64,000 nucleotides of DNA from Paraburkholderia ultramafica. GTDB lineage: Bacteria > Pseudomonadota > Gammaproteobacteria > Burkholderiales > Burkholderiaceae. The position numbers were made by a program, and so were the translations under genes. Below the pieces are notes generated by a model. The model was not told the DNA's origin and ran no database searches. It saw only the letters and a list, made by a program, of their open reading frames with translations. The stretch lies in NCBI RefSeq assembly GCF_902859915.1, contig NZ_CADIKK010000029.1, positions 41,435 to 105,434 of the forward strand. Reading direction: 5' to 3'. Numbering within the stretch: the first letter of the stretch is position 1; each line of letters opens with the position of its first letter. This document shows, piece by piece, positions 42,508 through 50,555 of the stretch.

Positions 42508-44004
42508 ATGCGTGCAACAGCATTCGCGCGCCTGCTCACACCGCTCCTGCTGCTGACGCTGAATGGCTGTCTGCTCGGACCGGACTACGTGCGGCCCAAG
42601 GTGGACGTGCCGGCCACCTTCCGCTTCAGCATGGAAGAGACCGCCGACACCGCCAACACCGCCTGGTGGGAACAGTTCGAGGACCCCGTCCTCAACGACC
42701 TGATCACCGCCGCGCTCGCGGATAACCTCGACGTCAAGATTGCCGCCGCACGCGTCGAAGAGTTTCGCGGCCAGTTCGTGACGACCCGTTCCGGGTTGTT
42801 TCCGCAGGTGGGGGCGAACTTCGGGGCGTCGCGTCAGCGCGCGTCGCAGGACGGGTCGGTGCCGCTGCCGGCCGGGGTCAACCCGGTCTTTAACGAGTTC
42901 GACGCGAGCGTGTCGGCGTCGTGGGAAATCGACCTGTTCGGCAAGATCAGGCGCGAAACCGAGGCGGCGCGGGCGAACCTGCTGGCGAGCGAGGAGGGCC
43001 GCCGCGGCACGATCCTCACGCTGGTGGCCTCGGTCGCTTCGTCCTACATCAATCTGCGCAGCCTCGACCGGCAGCTGGACATCGCGAAGGCCACCGCCGA
43101 GAGCCGGGCCGATTCGGTCAAGGTGTTCACGCTGCGCTTCCAGGGCGGCGAAGTCTCGCAGATGGAACTGGCGCAGAGCCAGTCCGAATATCAGGCCGCA
43201 TTGGCCACCATTCCGCAGCTCGAAGCGCAGATCGCCGTGCAGGAAGATGCGATCGCGGTGCTGCTCGGACGCAATCCCGAGCCGATCCTGCGCGGCCGGG
43301 AGCTGGACGCGCTGGCGCCGCCGGCGATTCCCGCCGGCTTGCCGTCCGATCTGATCGCACGCCGTCCGGACCTGCTGGAGGCCGAGCAGAACCTGGTGGC
43401 GCAAAACGCGCTGATCGGCGCGGCGCGTGCGCTGTACTTCCCGTCGATCTCGCTGACGGGGTTGTTCGGCTCGCTCAGCACGGACTTTTCGAACCTGTTC
43501 ACCGGCCCGGCGCGCGTGTGGTCGTTTGCCGGTGCGGTCTCGGTGCCGATCTTCACCGCCGGCAACATCGAAGGCCAGGTCCGTCAGGCGGAAGCGCGTC
43601 AACAGGAAGCGCTGCTGGCCTATCGCAAGGCGATCCAGGTGGCGTTCCAGGAAGTCGCGGACGCGCTCATCACGGCGCAGAAATCACGCGAGCAACTGAA
43701 CGTGCAGGCCGACCAGGTGACCGCGCTGTCCACCTACGCGCACCTCGCGCGGCTGCGCTACGAAGGCGGCTACACGAGCTACATCGAGGTGCTCGACGCC
43801 GAGCGGAGTCTGTTCAACGCGCAGTTGGTCTATGCACAGACGCAAGGCACGGAGCTGAGCTCGTTCGTCAGCCTGTACAAGGCGATGGGCGGCGGCTGGG
43901 TCGTCAAGGCGGAGCAGATGACGCAGCCGCAAGCGCAGCCGCCGCAGCCGCCCGCTCCCGCCCAGCCGGTGGCGGCCTTGCCGGCCTCGGAGGCTCAGCG
44001 ATGA
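42508..44004 (+). CDS. Outer-membrane efflux lipoprotein (NodT/OprM family)
   Basis: 498 residues. Lipoprotein signal with a lipobox (TLNGC, Cys about 16), then two outer-membrane-efflux repeats. Typical motifs are LLGPDYVRPKVDVPATFR, WWEQFEDPVLNDLI, FDASVSASWEIDLFGKIRRE and LIARRPDLLEAEQNLVAQNA. It forms the trimeric exit channel for the RND pump. The C-terminus is Gln/Pro/Ala-rich (QPQAQPPQPP). Start at 42508 follows the pump stop directly, and the stop overlaps the pqiA ATG (ATGA), so translation is coupled. Confidence 0.92.
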   Translation: MRATAFARLLTPLLLLTLNGCLLGPDYVRPKVDVPATFRFSMEETADTANTAWWEQFEDPVLNDLITAALADNLDVKIAAARVEEFRGQFVTTRSGLFPQVGANFGASRQRASQDGSVPLPAGVNPVFNEFDASVSASWEIDLFGKIRRETEAARANLLASEEGRRGTILTLVASVASSYINLRSLDRQLDIAKATAESRADSVKVFTLRFQGGEVSQMELAQSQSEYQAALATIPQLEAQIAVQEDAIAVLLGRNPEPILRGRELDALAPPAIPAGLPSDLIARRPDLLEAEQNLVAQNALIGAARALYFPSISLTGLFGSLSTDFSNLFTGPARVWSFAGAVSVPIFTAGNIEGQVRQAEARQQEALLAYRKAIQVAFQEVADALITAQKSREQLNVQADQVTALSTYAHLARLRYEGGYTSYIEVLDAERSLFNAQLVYAQTQGTELSSFVSLYKAMGGGWVVKAEQMTQPQAQPPQPPAPAQPVAALPASEAQR

Positions 44005-45290
44005 CGCGCGCCGCTCTGCTTGCCTGCCATGAATGCGATCTGCTGCAGACCGAAGCGGAGGTTCCCGAAGGCGGCGTGCTGCGCTGCCGGCGCTGTCATG
44101 GGGAGCTGTACCGCAATCGCGCCAATTCGCTCGACCGGGCGTTTGCGCTGTCGCTGGGGGCGGCCGTGCTGCTGGTGATCGCGAATTCGTATCCGATTGT
44201 CGGGCTGTCGGTGAACGGCACGCTGGTCGAGACGACCCTGATCGGCGCGGTACGCGTGCTGTACCTGGACGGGATGTGGCCGCTCGCGGCGCTCGTGTTC
44301 TTCACCACGATCCTCACCCCTTTCGCGCAGGTCGCGTCGATGCTGTGGATGCTGGTGCCGTTGCGGGTCAATCGCGTGCCCTGGGGGGCTGCGTCCGTGT
44401 TCCGGCTGGCGCGCCTCGCGCAGCCGTGGGGCATGACCGAGGTGCTGATCATTGGCCTGCTGGTCGCGCTCGTCAAGCTTGCCCACATCGCCAGCGTCGT
44501 GACAGGTGTCGGACTGTGGTCGTTCGGCGCACTGATGCTGGTGCTCGCCGCCGCGGCTGCGGCGTTCGATTCACGCGCGCTGTGGGCGCGCATCAGCACG
44601 TTGCAGCATGCCGCTGGCGAGCCGCACGACGAGCGTGCCGGGCTGCATGGCTGGCTGAGCGCGGCGCAGTGCGGGCTGGTTCAATGTCATGACTGCGGCT
44701 TGCTGGCGAAGGCGCCCGCTCACGCGCATGAGCTGAACTGTCCGCGCTGCGGCGCCTCGGTGCATGCCCGCAAGCCGGATAGCCTGTCGCGCACGTGGGC
44801 GTTTCTATTCGCCGCGATGGTGCTATACATCCCGGCCAACGTCTTGCCGGTGATGTACACCAGTTCGCTGTTCGGCGCCGAGAAGGACACGATCATGAGC
44901 GGCGTCGTCTATCTGTGGACGTCCGGTTCGTGGCTGCTCGCGCTGGTGGTGTTCATCGCGAGCATCGCGGTGCCGATGCTGAAGATCATCGCCATCGTCT
45001 TCCTGTCAATCTCGACCCAGCTTCACTCGCGCTGGAGCCCCGAGCAGCGCACGCGCATCTACCGGATCGTCGAACTGGTCGGGCGCTGGTCGATGCTCGA
45101 TATCTACGTCATTACGATGCTGGTGGCGCTCGTCCAGTTCAAGGCACTGGCCACCATCCAGGCGGGCCCGGCCGCCATCGCGTTCGGCGCGGTGGTCGTG
45201 CTGACCATGTTCGCCGCCATGTCGTTCGACCCGCGCCTGATCTGGGACGCGGCGCAGCAAGATCATGCCAGAGACCGGAAAAACACCTGA
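44001..45290 (+). CDS. pqiA: Paraquat-inducible protein A
   Basis: 429 residues. Inner-membrane partner of the MCE protein PqiB. There are two halves, each with a zinc-ribbon-like cysteine pattern (CHECD...CRRC near residue 9-33, CHDCG...CPRC near 232-253) followed by four membrane segments (LSLGAAVLLVIANSYPIVGL; WAFLFAAMVLYIPANVLPVMY). This duplicated layout is diagnostic. It overlaps the upstream channel gene by 4 bases and the downstream pqiB by 26 bases. It is thought to help move lipids between membranes. Membership in an efflux operon is unusual. Confidence 0.92.
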   Translation: MTRAALLACHECDLLQTEAEVPEGGVLRCRRCHGELYRNRANSLDRAFALSLGAAVLLVIANSYPIVGLSVNGTLVETTLIGAVRVLYLDGMWPLAALVFFTTILTPFAQVASMLWMLVPLRVNRVPWGAASVFRLARLAQPWGMTEVLIIGLLVALVKLAHIASVVTGVGLWSFGALMLVLAAAAAAFDSRALWARISTLQHAAGEPHDERAGLHGWLSAAQCGLVQCHDCGLLAKAPAHAHELNCPRCGASVHARKPDSLSRTWAFLFAAMVLYIPANVLPVMYTSSLFGAEKDTIMSGVVYLWTSGSWLLALVVFIASIAVPMLKIIAIVFLSISTQLHSRWSPEQRTRIYRIVELVGRWSMLDIYVITMLVALVQFKALATIQAGPAAIAFGAVVVLTMFAAMSFDPRLIWDAAQQDHARDRKNT

Positions 45291-46890
45291 CCTGCCGGAA
45301 CTCCCGGAAGCCGTAGCCGCGCCGCGCGCGCGCTGGCGGCTCCAGGTGGTATGGCTGGTGCCGATCATCGCCGTGCTGATCGGCGGCTGGCTCGCTGTCA
45401 AGGCGGTGCTCGAGCAGGGGCCGAAGATCACCATCACGTTCAACACCGGGGAAGGGCTGGAAGCAGGCAAGACGAAGATCAAGTTCAAGGACGTCGACAT
45501 CGGGGTCATCAAGGAGGTGAGCCTTTCGAGGGATCACAAGCACGTGATTGCCACCGCGGAGGTCGTCAAGGATGCGTCGGATCTGCTGGTCGATGACACG
45601 CGCTTCTGGGTCGTGCGTCCGCGCATTTCCGGCGGCACGGTGTCGGGCCTCGGGACGCTGCTGTCCGGTTCGTTCGTCGGCATGGACGCGGGCGCGTCGC
45701 CGAAAACACGCCAGGCATTCACCGGTCTCGAGACGCCCCCCGTGATTGCGAGCGACGTGCCTGGCCGGGAGTTCGTGCTCAAAAGCCAGGACATGGGCTC
45801 GCTGGCTGCCGGCACGCCGGTGTTTTACCGCCGGCTGCAGGTGGGACAGATCACGTCGTTCAGTCTCGATCCGGATGGCAGGAGCGTGACCTTGCGTGCG
45901 TTCATCAATGCGCCGTACGACAGGTTCGTCAGACCCGATACGCGCTTCTGGCATGCGAGCGGGGTCGACCTGGCGCTCGATACCAACGGCGTGCGGGTCA
46001 ACACGCAATCGCTCGTATCGATTCTGGTCGGCGGCGTCGCCTTCGACACGCCGGACCAGTCGGTCGGCCAGCCGCCCGCCGCGGCCCAGACGTCATTCGC
46101 GCTGTTCGCGAGCTTCGGTGACGCGATGAAGCGCCATGACCGCATCGTCACCCGGTTCGTCGCGGAATTCAAGGATTCGGTACGCGGCTTGACGGCCGGC
46201 GCGCCGCTCGATTTTCGCGGCATCACGGTTGGCGAGGTGACCGGCATCTATACCCGGTTCAACCGCGAGACCCGCAAGCTGAGTATCGTCGTTGAAGTCG
46301 CATACTATCCCGAACGCTTTACGAACCGGTATGAGGGCGGCCCGACCGGCAGCCCGGCCGTTGAGAACGAGAACCAGCGCGAATTTGCGGATTATCTGGT
46401 TGCAAGGGGCATGCGCCTGCAATTGAGGACCGGCAACCTGCTGACCGGTCAGCTTTATCTTGCGGTCGACTTCTTCCCGGATGCGCCGAAAGCGAAAATC
46501 GACTGGAGCAAGGATCCAGCCGAATTTCCGACCGTTCCCGGCACACTGCAATCCCTGCAGGATTCCATGACGCGCCTGATGACGAAACTCAATACGATTC
46601 CGTTCGAAGCGATCGGCAAGAATACGCAACTGACATTGCAGAGCGCCAATGCGTTGCTCGGCCATCTCGACACGGATGTCGTGCCGCAAGCGAAGGACAC
46701 CCTGAGCGCCGCACATGGGGTGATGAATTCCGCCAACAGCGCGTTGCAGCCGGATACGGCGTTGCAGCAGAACGTCTCCGATGCGATGAGCCAACTGGCG
46801 CAGACAGCCGCCGCCGTGCGCACGCTGGCAGACTACCTCGAACGACATCCCGAGGCACTCGTGCGCGGCAAGCCGGAGAACAAGCCGTGA
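45265..46890 (+). CDS. pqiB: Paraquat-inducible protein B (MCE protein)
   Basis: 541 residues. One N-terminal membrane segment (about 26-48, LQVVWLVPIIAVLIGGWLAV) is followed by three MCE domains: about 52-145 (ITITFNTGEGLEAGKTKIKF), 165-228 and 285-400 (RGLTAGAPLDFRGITVGEVTG). A helical C-terminal region (about 425-530) builds the needle of PqiB hexamers. Periplasm-spanning lipid conduit. It starts inside the end of pqiA and its stop overlaps the pqiC start, so the three are made together. Confidence 0.93.
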   Translation: MPETGKTPDLPELPEAVAAPRARWRLQVVWLVPIIAVLIGGWLAVKAVLEQGPKITITFNTGEGLEAGKTKIKFKDVDIGVIKEVSLSRDHKHVIATAEVVKDASDLLVDDTRFWVVRPRISGGTVSGLGTLLSGSFVGMDAGASPKTRQAFTGLETPPVIASDVPGREFVLKSQDMGSLAAGTPVFYRRLQVGQITSFSLDPDGRSVTLRAFINAPYDRFVRPDTRFWHASGVDLALDTNGVRVNTQSLVSILVGGVAFDTPDQSVGQPPAAAQTSFALFASFGDAMKRHDRIVTRFVAEFKDSVRGLTAGAPLDFRGITVGEVTGIYTRFNRETRKLSIVVEVAYYPERFTNRYEGGPTGSPAVENENQREFADYLVARGMRLQLRTGNLLTGQLYLAVDFFPDAPKAKIDWSKDPAEFPTVPGTLQSLQDSMTRLMTKLNTIPFEAIGKNTQLTLQSANALLGHLDTDVVPQAKDTLSAAHGVMNSANSALQPDTALQQNVSDAMSQLAQTAAAVRTLADYLERHPEALVRGKPENKP

Positions 46891-47486
46891 CACGCATTCC
46901 TTTGGCCATCCTGATCGTTCTGATCGTGCTGTCAGGTGCGTTGCTGGGCGCCTGCGGCAGTTCGCCGACGGCGACCTTCTACACGCTGAATCCCGATGCC
47001 GCACTCGCGCCGCTGGTGCCGGCGAAACCGGTCCCTGTCGTGGTCGCTCCGGTGACGATTCCCGACGTGGTCGATCGGCCCCAGATCGTGACCCGGGTGG
47101 GCAACAACCAGGTGGCGCTCGACGAATTCGCCCGCTGGGGTGAGCCGCTCAAGGGCGACATCGCGCGGGCGATTGCCGGCAATCTGGCGAGGTTGCTGGG
47201 ATCGGACCACGTATCGGTATTCGATACGGGCGTGGATGCGGCGCATACCTGGCGTGTCCGCGTGGACGTGATGCGTTTCGACGCGGTGCCCGGTGAGGCG
47301 GTGACGGTCGAAGCGCAATGGGCGGTGGTGCCCCCGGGCAAGGCGGCGCCCGTCGCCGGGAAGTCGCTGGTGCGCCAGTCGATGGACGGGCACGGCTACG
47401 ACGCATTGGTGTTGGCCGGCGATCGGGCGCTTGGTGCCGTGAGCAGCGAGATAGCCGCTGCCATGCAGGCAGGCTCGCCTCAATAG
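46887..47486 (+). CDS. pqiC: PqiC family outer-membrane lipoprotein (ABC-type auxiliary component, DUF330)
   Basis: 199 residues. Signal with a lipobox (LLGACGSS, Cys about 22), then TFYTLNPDAAL and the core PVVVAPVTIPDVVDRPQIVTRVGNNQVALDEFARWGEPL, typical of PqiC/YmbA. It anchors the Pqi complex to the outer membrane. Last gene of the operon; its stop is 34 bases before the end of the convergent porin gene. The start overlaps pqiB by 4 bases (GTGA). Confidence 0.92.
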   Translation: MTRIPLAILIVLIVLSGALLGACGSSPTATFYTLNPDAALAPLVPAKPVPVVVAPVTIPDVVDRPQIVTRVGNNQVALDEFARWGEPLKGDIARAIAGNLARLLGSDHVSVFDTGVDAAHTWRVRVDVMRFDAVPGEAVTVEAQWAVVPPGKAAPVAGKSLVRQSMDGHGYDALVLAGDRALGAVSSEIAAAMQAGSPQ

Positions 47487-47519
47487 CGGAGTGCCGCGAC
47501 GACATGCGTCGCGTCGCGC

Positions 47520-48644
47520 TCAGAAGGCGTGGCGCATTCCGATCATCACAGCGGTGGTGGCAAGACCCGGGGCAACGGGTTGGCCATACACGATGGTCTG
47601 GTTCATCGTGCCGTTGTTGTTGACGTGGCCGACTTGCAAGTACGCCATGGTGCGTTTCGACAGATTGTATTCCGTACCGATCGCGAACTCGGTCGAGTGA
47701 TTCCCCGAGTGGTTCGTGTCTTTCAGGTAATAGAGACCCGACGTCACTTTCCACACGGGCGTGATGACATAACCGAGCCCGAACGAGTACATGTCGAAAT
47801 CGACGTCGTTGGCGCGCGCCGGGTTTTTCCCCTTGCCGTACGAAGCGGACACGATGAAACCATTGATCGTGTACTTCGCGCCGAAATAGTAGAACCGGTT
47901 GTTGTTCAAGCCCGTCAATGGCATTCCCGGGGCCGGGTTGGTGTCGTGCCCGTTGTAGTACACGGCAGCCAGATTGAGACCGTAGTTCGAGTACTTCAAC
48001 ACCGCCGATTCGCGCGTGCCGCCCTGAAACTGTCCCGCAACGCCGCCCGGCGCGTATTCGAGCGCGAGCGACACGCCCGCGAAGTTCGGCGTCTGATAGA
48101 CCAGCGCATTGCTGTCGTACAGCGCACCGATCGGCGCGTTGGTGTTGGTCCCCGGCCAGCCGGCAGCCTGATTGATGCCGAGCCACGCGGTCAGAATACT
48201 GCCGAAGTATTGCGCGTTGCGAACGTCGGTGTCGGCCATCGCATAGATCATCGGCACGATCTGGCGGCCCGCGTTGAACGTGCCGATCGGCCCGGCTACG
48301 CCTACCGTCGCGAACTGGTTGAATGCCGCGGTGACGCCGGTCGTATCGCTGAGTCCCGACTTGCCGGTGCTGCTGTCGAACGAACCCTGAAGCTTGAAGT
48401 TGATGGAATAGCCGGCGCCGATATCCTCGCTGCCCTTGATGCCCCACAGGCTCGCATAGATACCGCCGTCCTTCAGGCGATACACCTTGCCGAGATTCGG
48501 CGCATGCGGTGCAAACGACGCGGCCGCCGTGCTCTGATAGAGCAGCCCCGAATCGACGACGCCATACAGCGTCACTGACGACTGCGCGTGTGCCACGCTG
48601 ATACATCCTGAAAGCGCAGCTGCGCCAACCCATTTTGCTTTCAC
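47520..48644 (-). CDS. Gram-negative porin, Burkholderia type
   Basis: 374 residues from GTG 48644 (CGGAG upstream; the frame is open further but without a ribosome-binding site). Signal peptide ending in AHA, then QSSVTLYGVVDSGLLY, the standard mature start of beta-proteobacterial trimeric porins. Further porin motifs are LWGIKGSEDIGAGYSINFKLQ and FNAGRQ, an amphipathic beta-strand pattern throughout, and the C-terminal MRHAF ending in Phe for barrel assembly. General diffusion of small solutes through the outer membrane. Single gene. Confidence 0.93.
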   Translation of the reverse strand: MKAKWVGAAALSGCISVAHAQSSVTLYGVVDSGLLYQSTAAASFAPHAPNLGKVYRLKDGGIYASLWGIKGSEDIGAGYSINFKLQGSFDSSTGKSGLSDTTGVTAAFNQFATVGVAGPIGTFNAGRQIVPMIYAMADTDVRNAQYFGSILTAWLGINQAAGWPGTNTNAPIGALYDSNALVYQTPNFAGVSLALEYAPGGVAGQFQGGTRESAVLKYSNYGLNLAAVYYNGHDTNPAPGMPLTGLNNNRFYYFGAKYTINGFIVSASYGKGKNPARANDVDFDMYSFGLGYVITPVWKVTSGLYYLKDTNHSGNHSTEFAIGTEYNLSKRTMAYLQVGHVNNNGTMNQTIVYGQPVAPGLATTAVMIGMRHAF

Positions 48645-48706
48645 TGTGTCTCCGTCCTTCCGAATCTGCGAGGCCACGCCAACGGGGCCCGGTTACTACC
48701 TGTACG

Positions 48707-50368
48707 TCACTCGAACCTTTGGCGCAACAACTTCTTGTCGATCTTCCCGACACTCGTCTTCGGTATGTCGGAGACGAAAATCACGCGCTCGACTTCCGGC
48801 ACCGCATAGCGGCTGATCCGTTTCGAGTCGGCGTGTCCGAGCAGATGCGCGCGCACCTGTTGCGCTTCGAGCACGGCTTGCGGGCGCAAGACGATGAGCG
48901 CCTGCGGACGTTCGCCCCAGCGCTCGTCTCTCACGCCGATCACCGCGCTTTCCTCGACGCCCTGCATCGCGTTGATGAGCGCCTCGATCTCGATCGACGA
49001 TACCCATTCACCGCCCGTCTTGATCACGTCCTTCATGCGATCGACGATCTGCACACAACCGTTTGGCAGCATCACGGCAACGTCCTGCGTATGCAGATAG
49101 CCGCCCGCCCAGAGCGCTTCGGACGCTTCCGGACGGTTGTGATAACCCTGCGTCAGATACGGCGAGCGCAGCACGATCTCGCCTTGCGCCTGGCCGTCGC
49201 GCCGCACGTCGTTCATCTCGTCATCGACCACCCGCAATTCGACCATCGGCACCGGCCGGCCCGTCATGCAGCGCTTGCGCACGGATTCGTCGATGCCGGC
49301 CTGCTCCGCATCGGGCGCGAACTGCGAGAGCGCCGCGATGGGGCCGGTCTCCGACATGCCGTATCCGGCGAACACGTCGATGCCTCTTTCGAGCGCGGCG
49401 CGGCAGAGCGTCGGCGACAGCGCCGAGCCGCCGATGATCATCGTCCATCCCGACAGGTCGTGCTGCTCGCGTGCCGACGCATCGAGCAGCATCTGCAGCA
49501 CGGTCGGCACGCAATGCGAGAACGTGACCCGTTCCGTTTGCTTCAGGCGCAGCAGCAGGTCGGGCAGGTAGCGCCCGGGCAGCACGATCTTCAGGCCGAG
49601 CATCACCGCGATATACGGCATGCCCCACGCGAGCACATGAAACATCGGGGTGATCGGCATGTAGACGTCGTCGCGATGCAGGCGCTGGCCGGTGCGCGGC
49701 GAACACAGCGTCGTCGCGGTGGCGAGCGCGTGCAGCACGATCTGGCGATGACTGTAGTACACGCCCTTCGGGTCGCCCGTCGTGCCGGTGGTGTAGAAGA
49801 TGGCCGCACGGGTGTTCTCGTCGAAATCTTCGAACGCGAAGTCCGCGGATGCCGTCGCCAGCAGTTGTTCGTACTCGCCGGTAATCGGCAACGATGCAGC
49901 AGGTCGAGTGTCGTCGTCGCTTGCGACGATCACTTCGCGCACGGTCTTCAATTCCGGCCAGATCGCTTCGACGATCGGCAGAAAATCGCTGTTGACGATC
50001 AGCACCTCGGCGCCGGCGTCGTTCAACGTGTAGGCGATCTGCTGCGCCGAAATGCGCACGTTCACGGTGAAGATCGTCGCGCCCATCATCGGGATCGCGA
50101 AGTAGCTTTCCAGATACCGATGCGTATCCCAGTCCATGACCGCGACGGTCGAGCCCGCGCGCACGCCGCGCGATGCGAGTGCATTGGCCAGCAGGCCGAC
50201 GCGTCGGCGAAAGCCGGTAAAGGTGTAGCGCTGTTCGCCGCGATACGTGATCTCCTGGTCGGCGCACACGCTCAGCGAGTTGACGAGCAACTGCTTCACG
50301 AGAAGCGGATACGCGTAGGCGGAGGCGGTGGTGGCAATCAGGTGATCGGACGTCTCGGTTTCTCGCAC
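48707..50368 (-). CDS. Fatty-acyl-CoA synthetase (AMP-binding, AlkK-like)
   Basis: 553 residues. Activates a carboxylic acid to acyl-CoA through an acyl-adenylate. ATP-loop motif YTTGTTGDPKG (about 198-208), the A5-like motif GYGMSETGP, YLHTQDVAV, DRMKDVIKTGGEWVSS and the C-terminal lysine motif SVGKIDKKLL. The overall pattern is like medium-chain acyl-CoA synthetases (AlkK). The upstream 187 bases separate it from the large MalT-like regulator gene on the same strand, which probably controls it. Substrate chain length is uncertain. Confidence 0.88.
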   Translation of the reverse strand: MRETETSDHLIATTASAYAYPLLVKQLLVNSLSVCADQEITYRGEQRYTFTGFRRRVGLLANALASRGVRAGSTVAVMDWDTHRYLESYFAIPMMGATIFTVNVRISAQQIAYTLNDAGAEVLIVNSDFLPIVEAIWPELKTVREVIVASDDDTRPAASLPITGEYEQLLATASADFAFEDFDENTRAAIFYTTGTTGDPKGVYYSHRQIVLHALATATTLCSPRTGQRLHRDDVYMPITPMFHVLAWGMPYIAVMLGLKIVLPGRYLPDLLLRLKQTERVTFSHCVPTVLQMLLDASAREQHDLSGWTMIIGGSALSPTLCRAALERGIDVFAGYGMSETGPIAALSQFAPDAEQAGIDESVRKRCMTGRPVPMVELRVVDDEMNDVRRDGQAQGEIVLRSPYLTQGYHNRPEASEALWAGGYLHTQDVAVMLPNGCVQIVDRMKDVIKTGGEWVSSIEIEALINAMQGVEESAVIGVRDERWGERPQALIVLRPQAVLEAQQVRAHLLGHADSKRISRYAVPEVERVIFVSDIPKTSVGKIDKKLLRQRFE

Positions 50369-50555
50369 GGAGGGCTCCCGTTGGTGGAGTCGGCGCCACC
50401 CGGATGAGCAGCATCATGAAAGCGAGATTACAAAACCCAATCGATGGCGGCCCCCCCAGGTCGGAGGGGGCGGGTCCAGGAGCATAAAGACGCCGCTCAT
50501 GCGTTGCCGGCTGCGTGTTTGGCGGCAAAACGCTTCGCAGACCGGGCAGAGGCCG

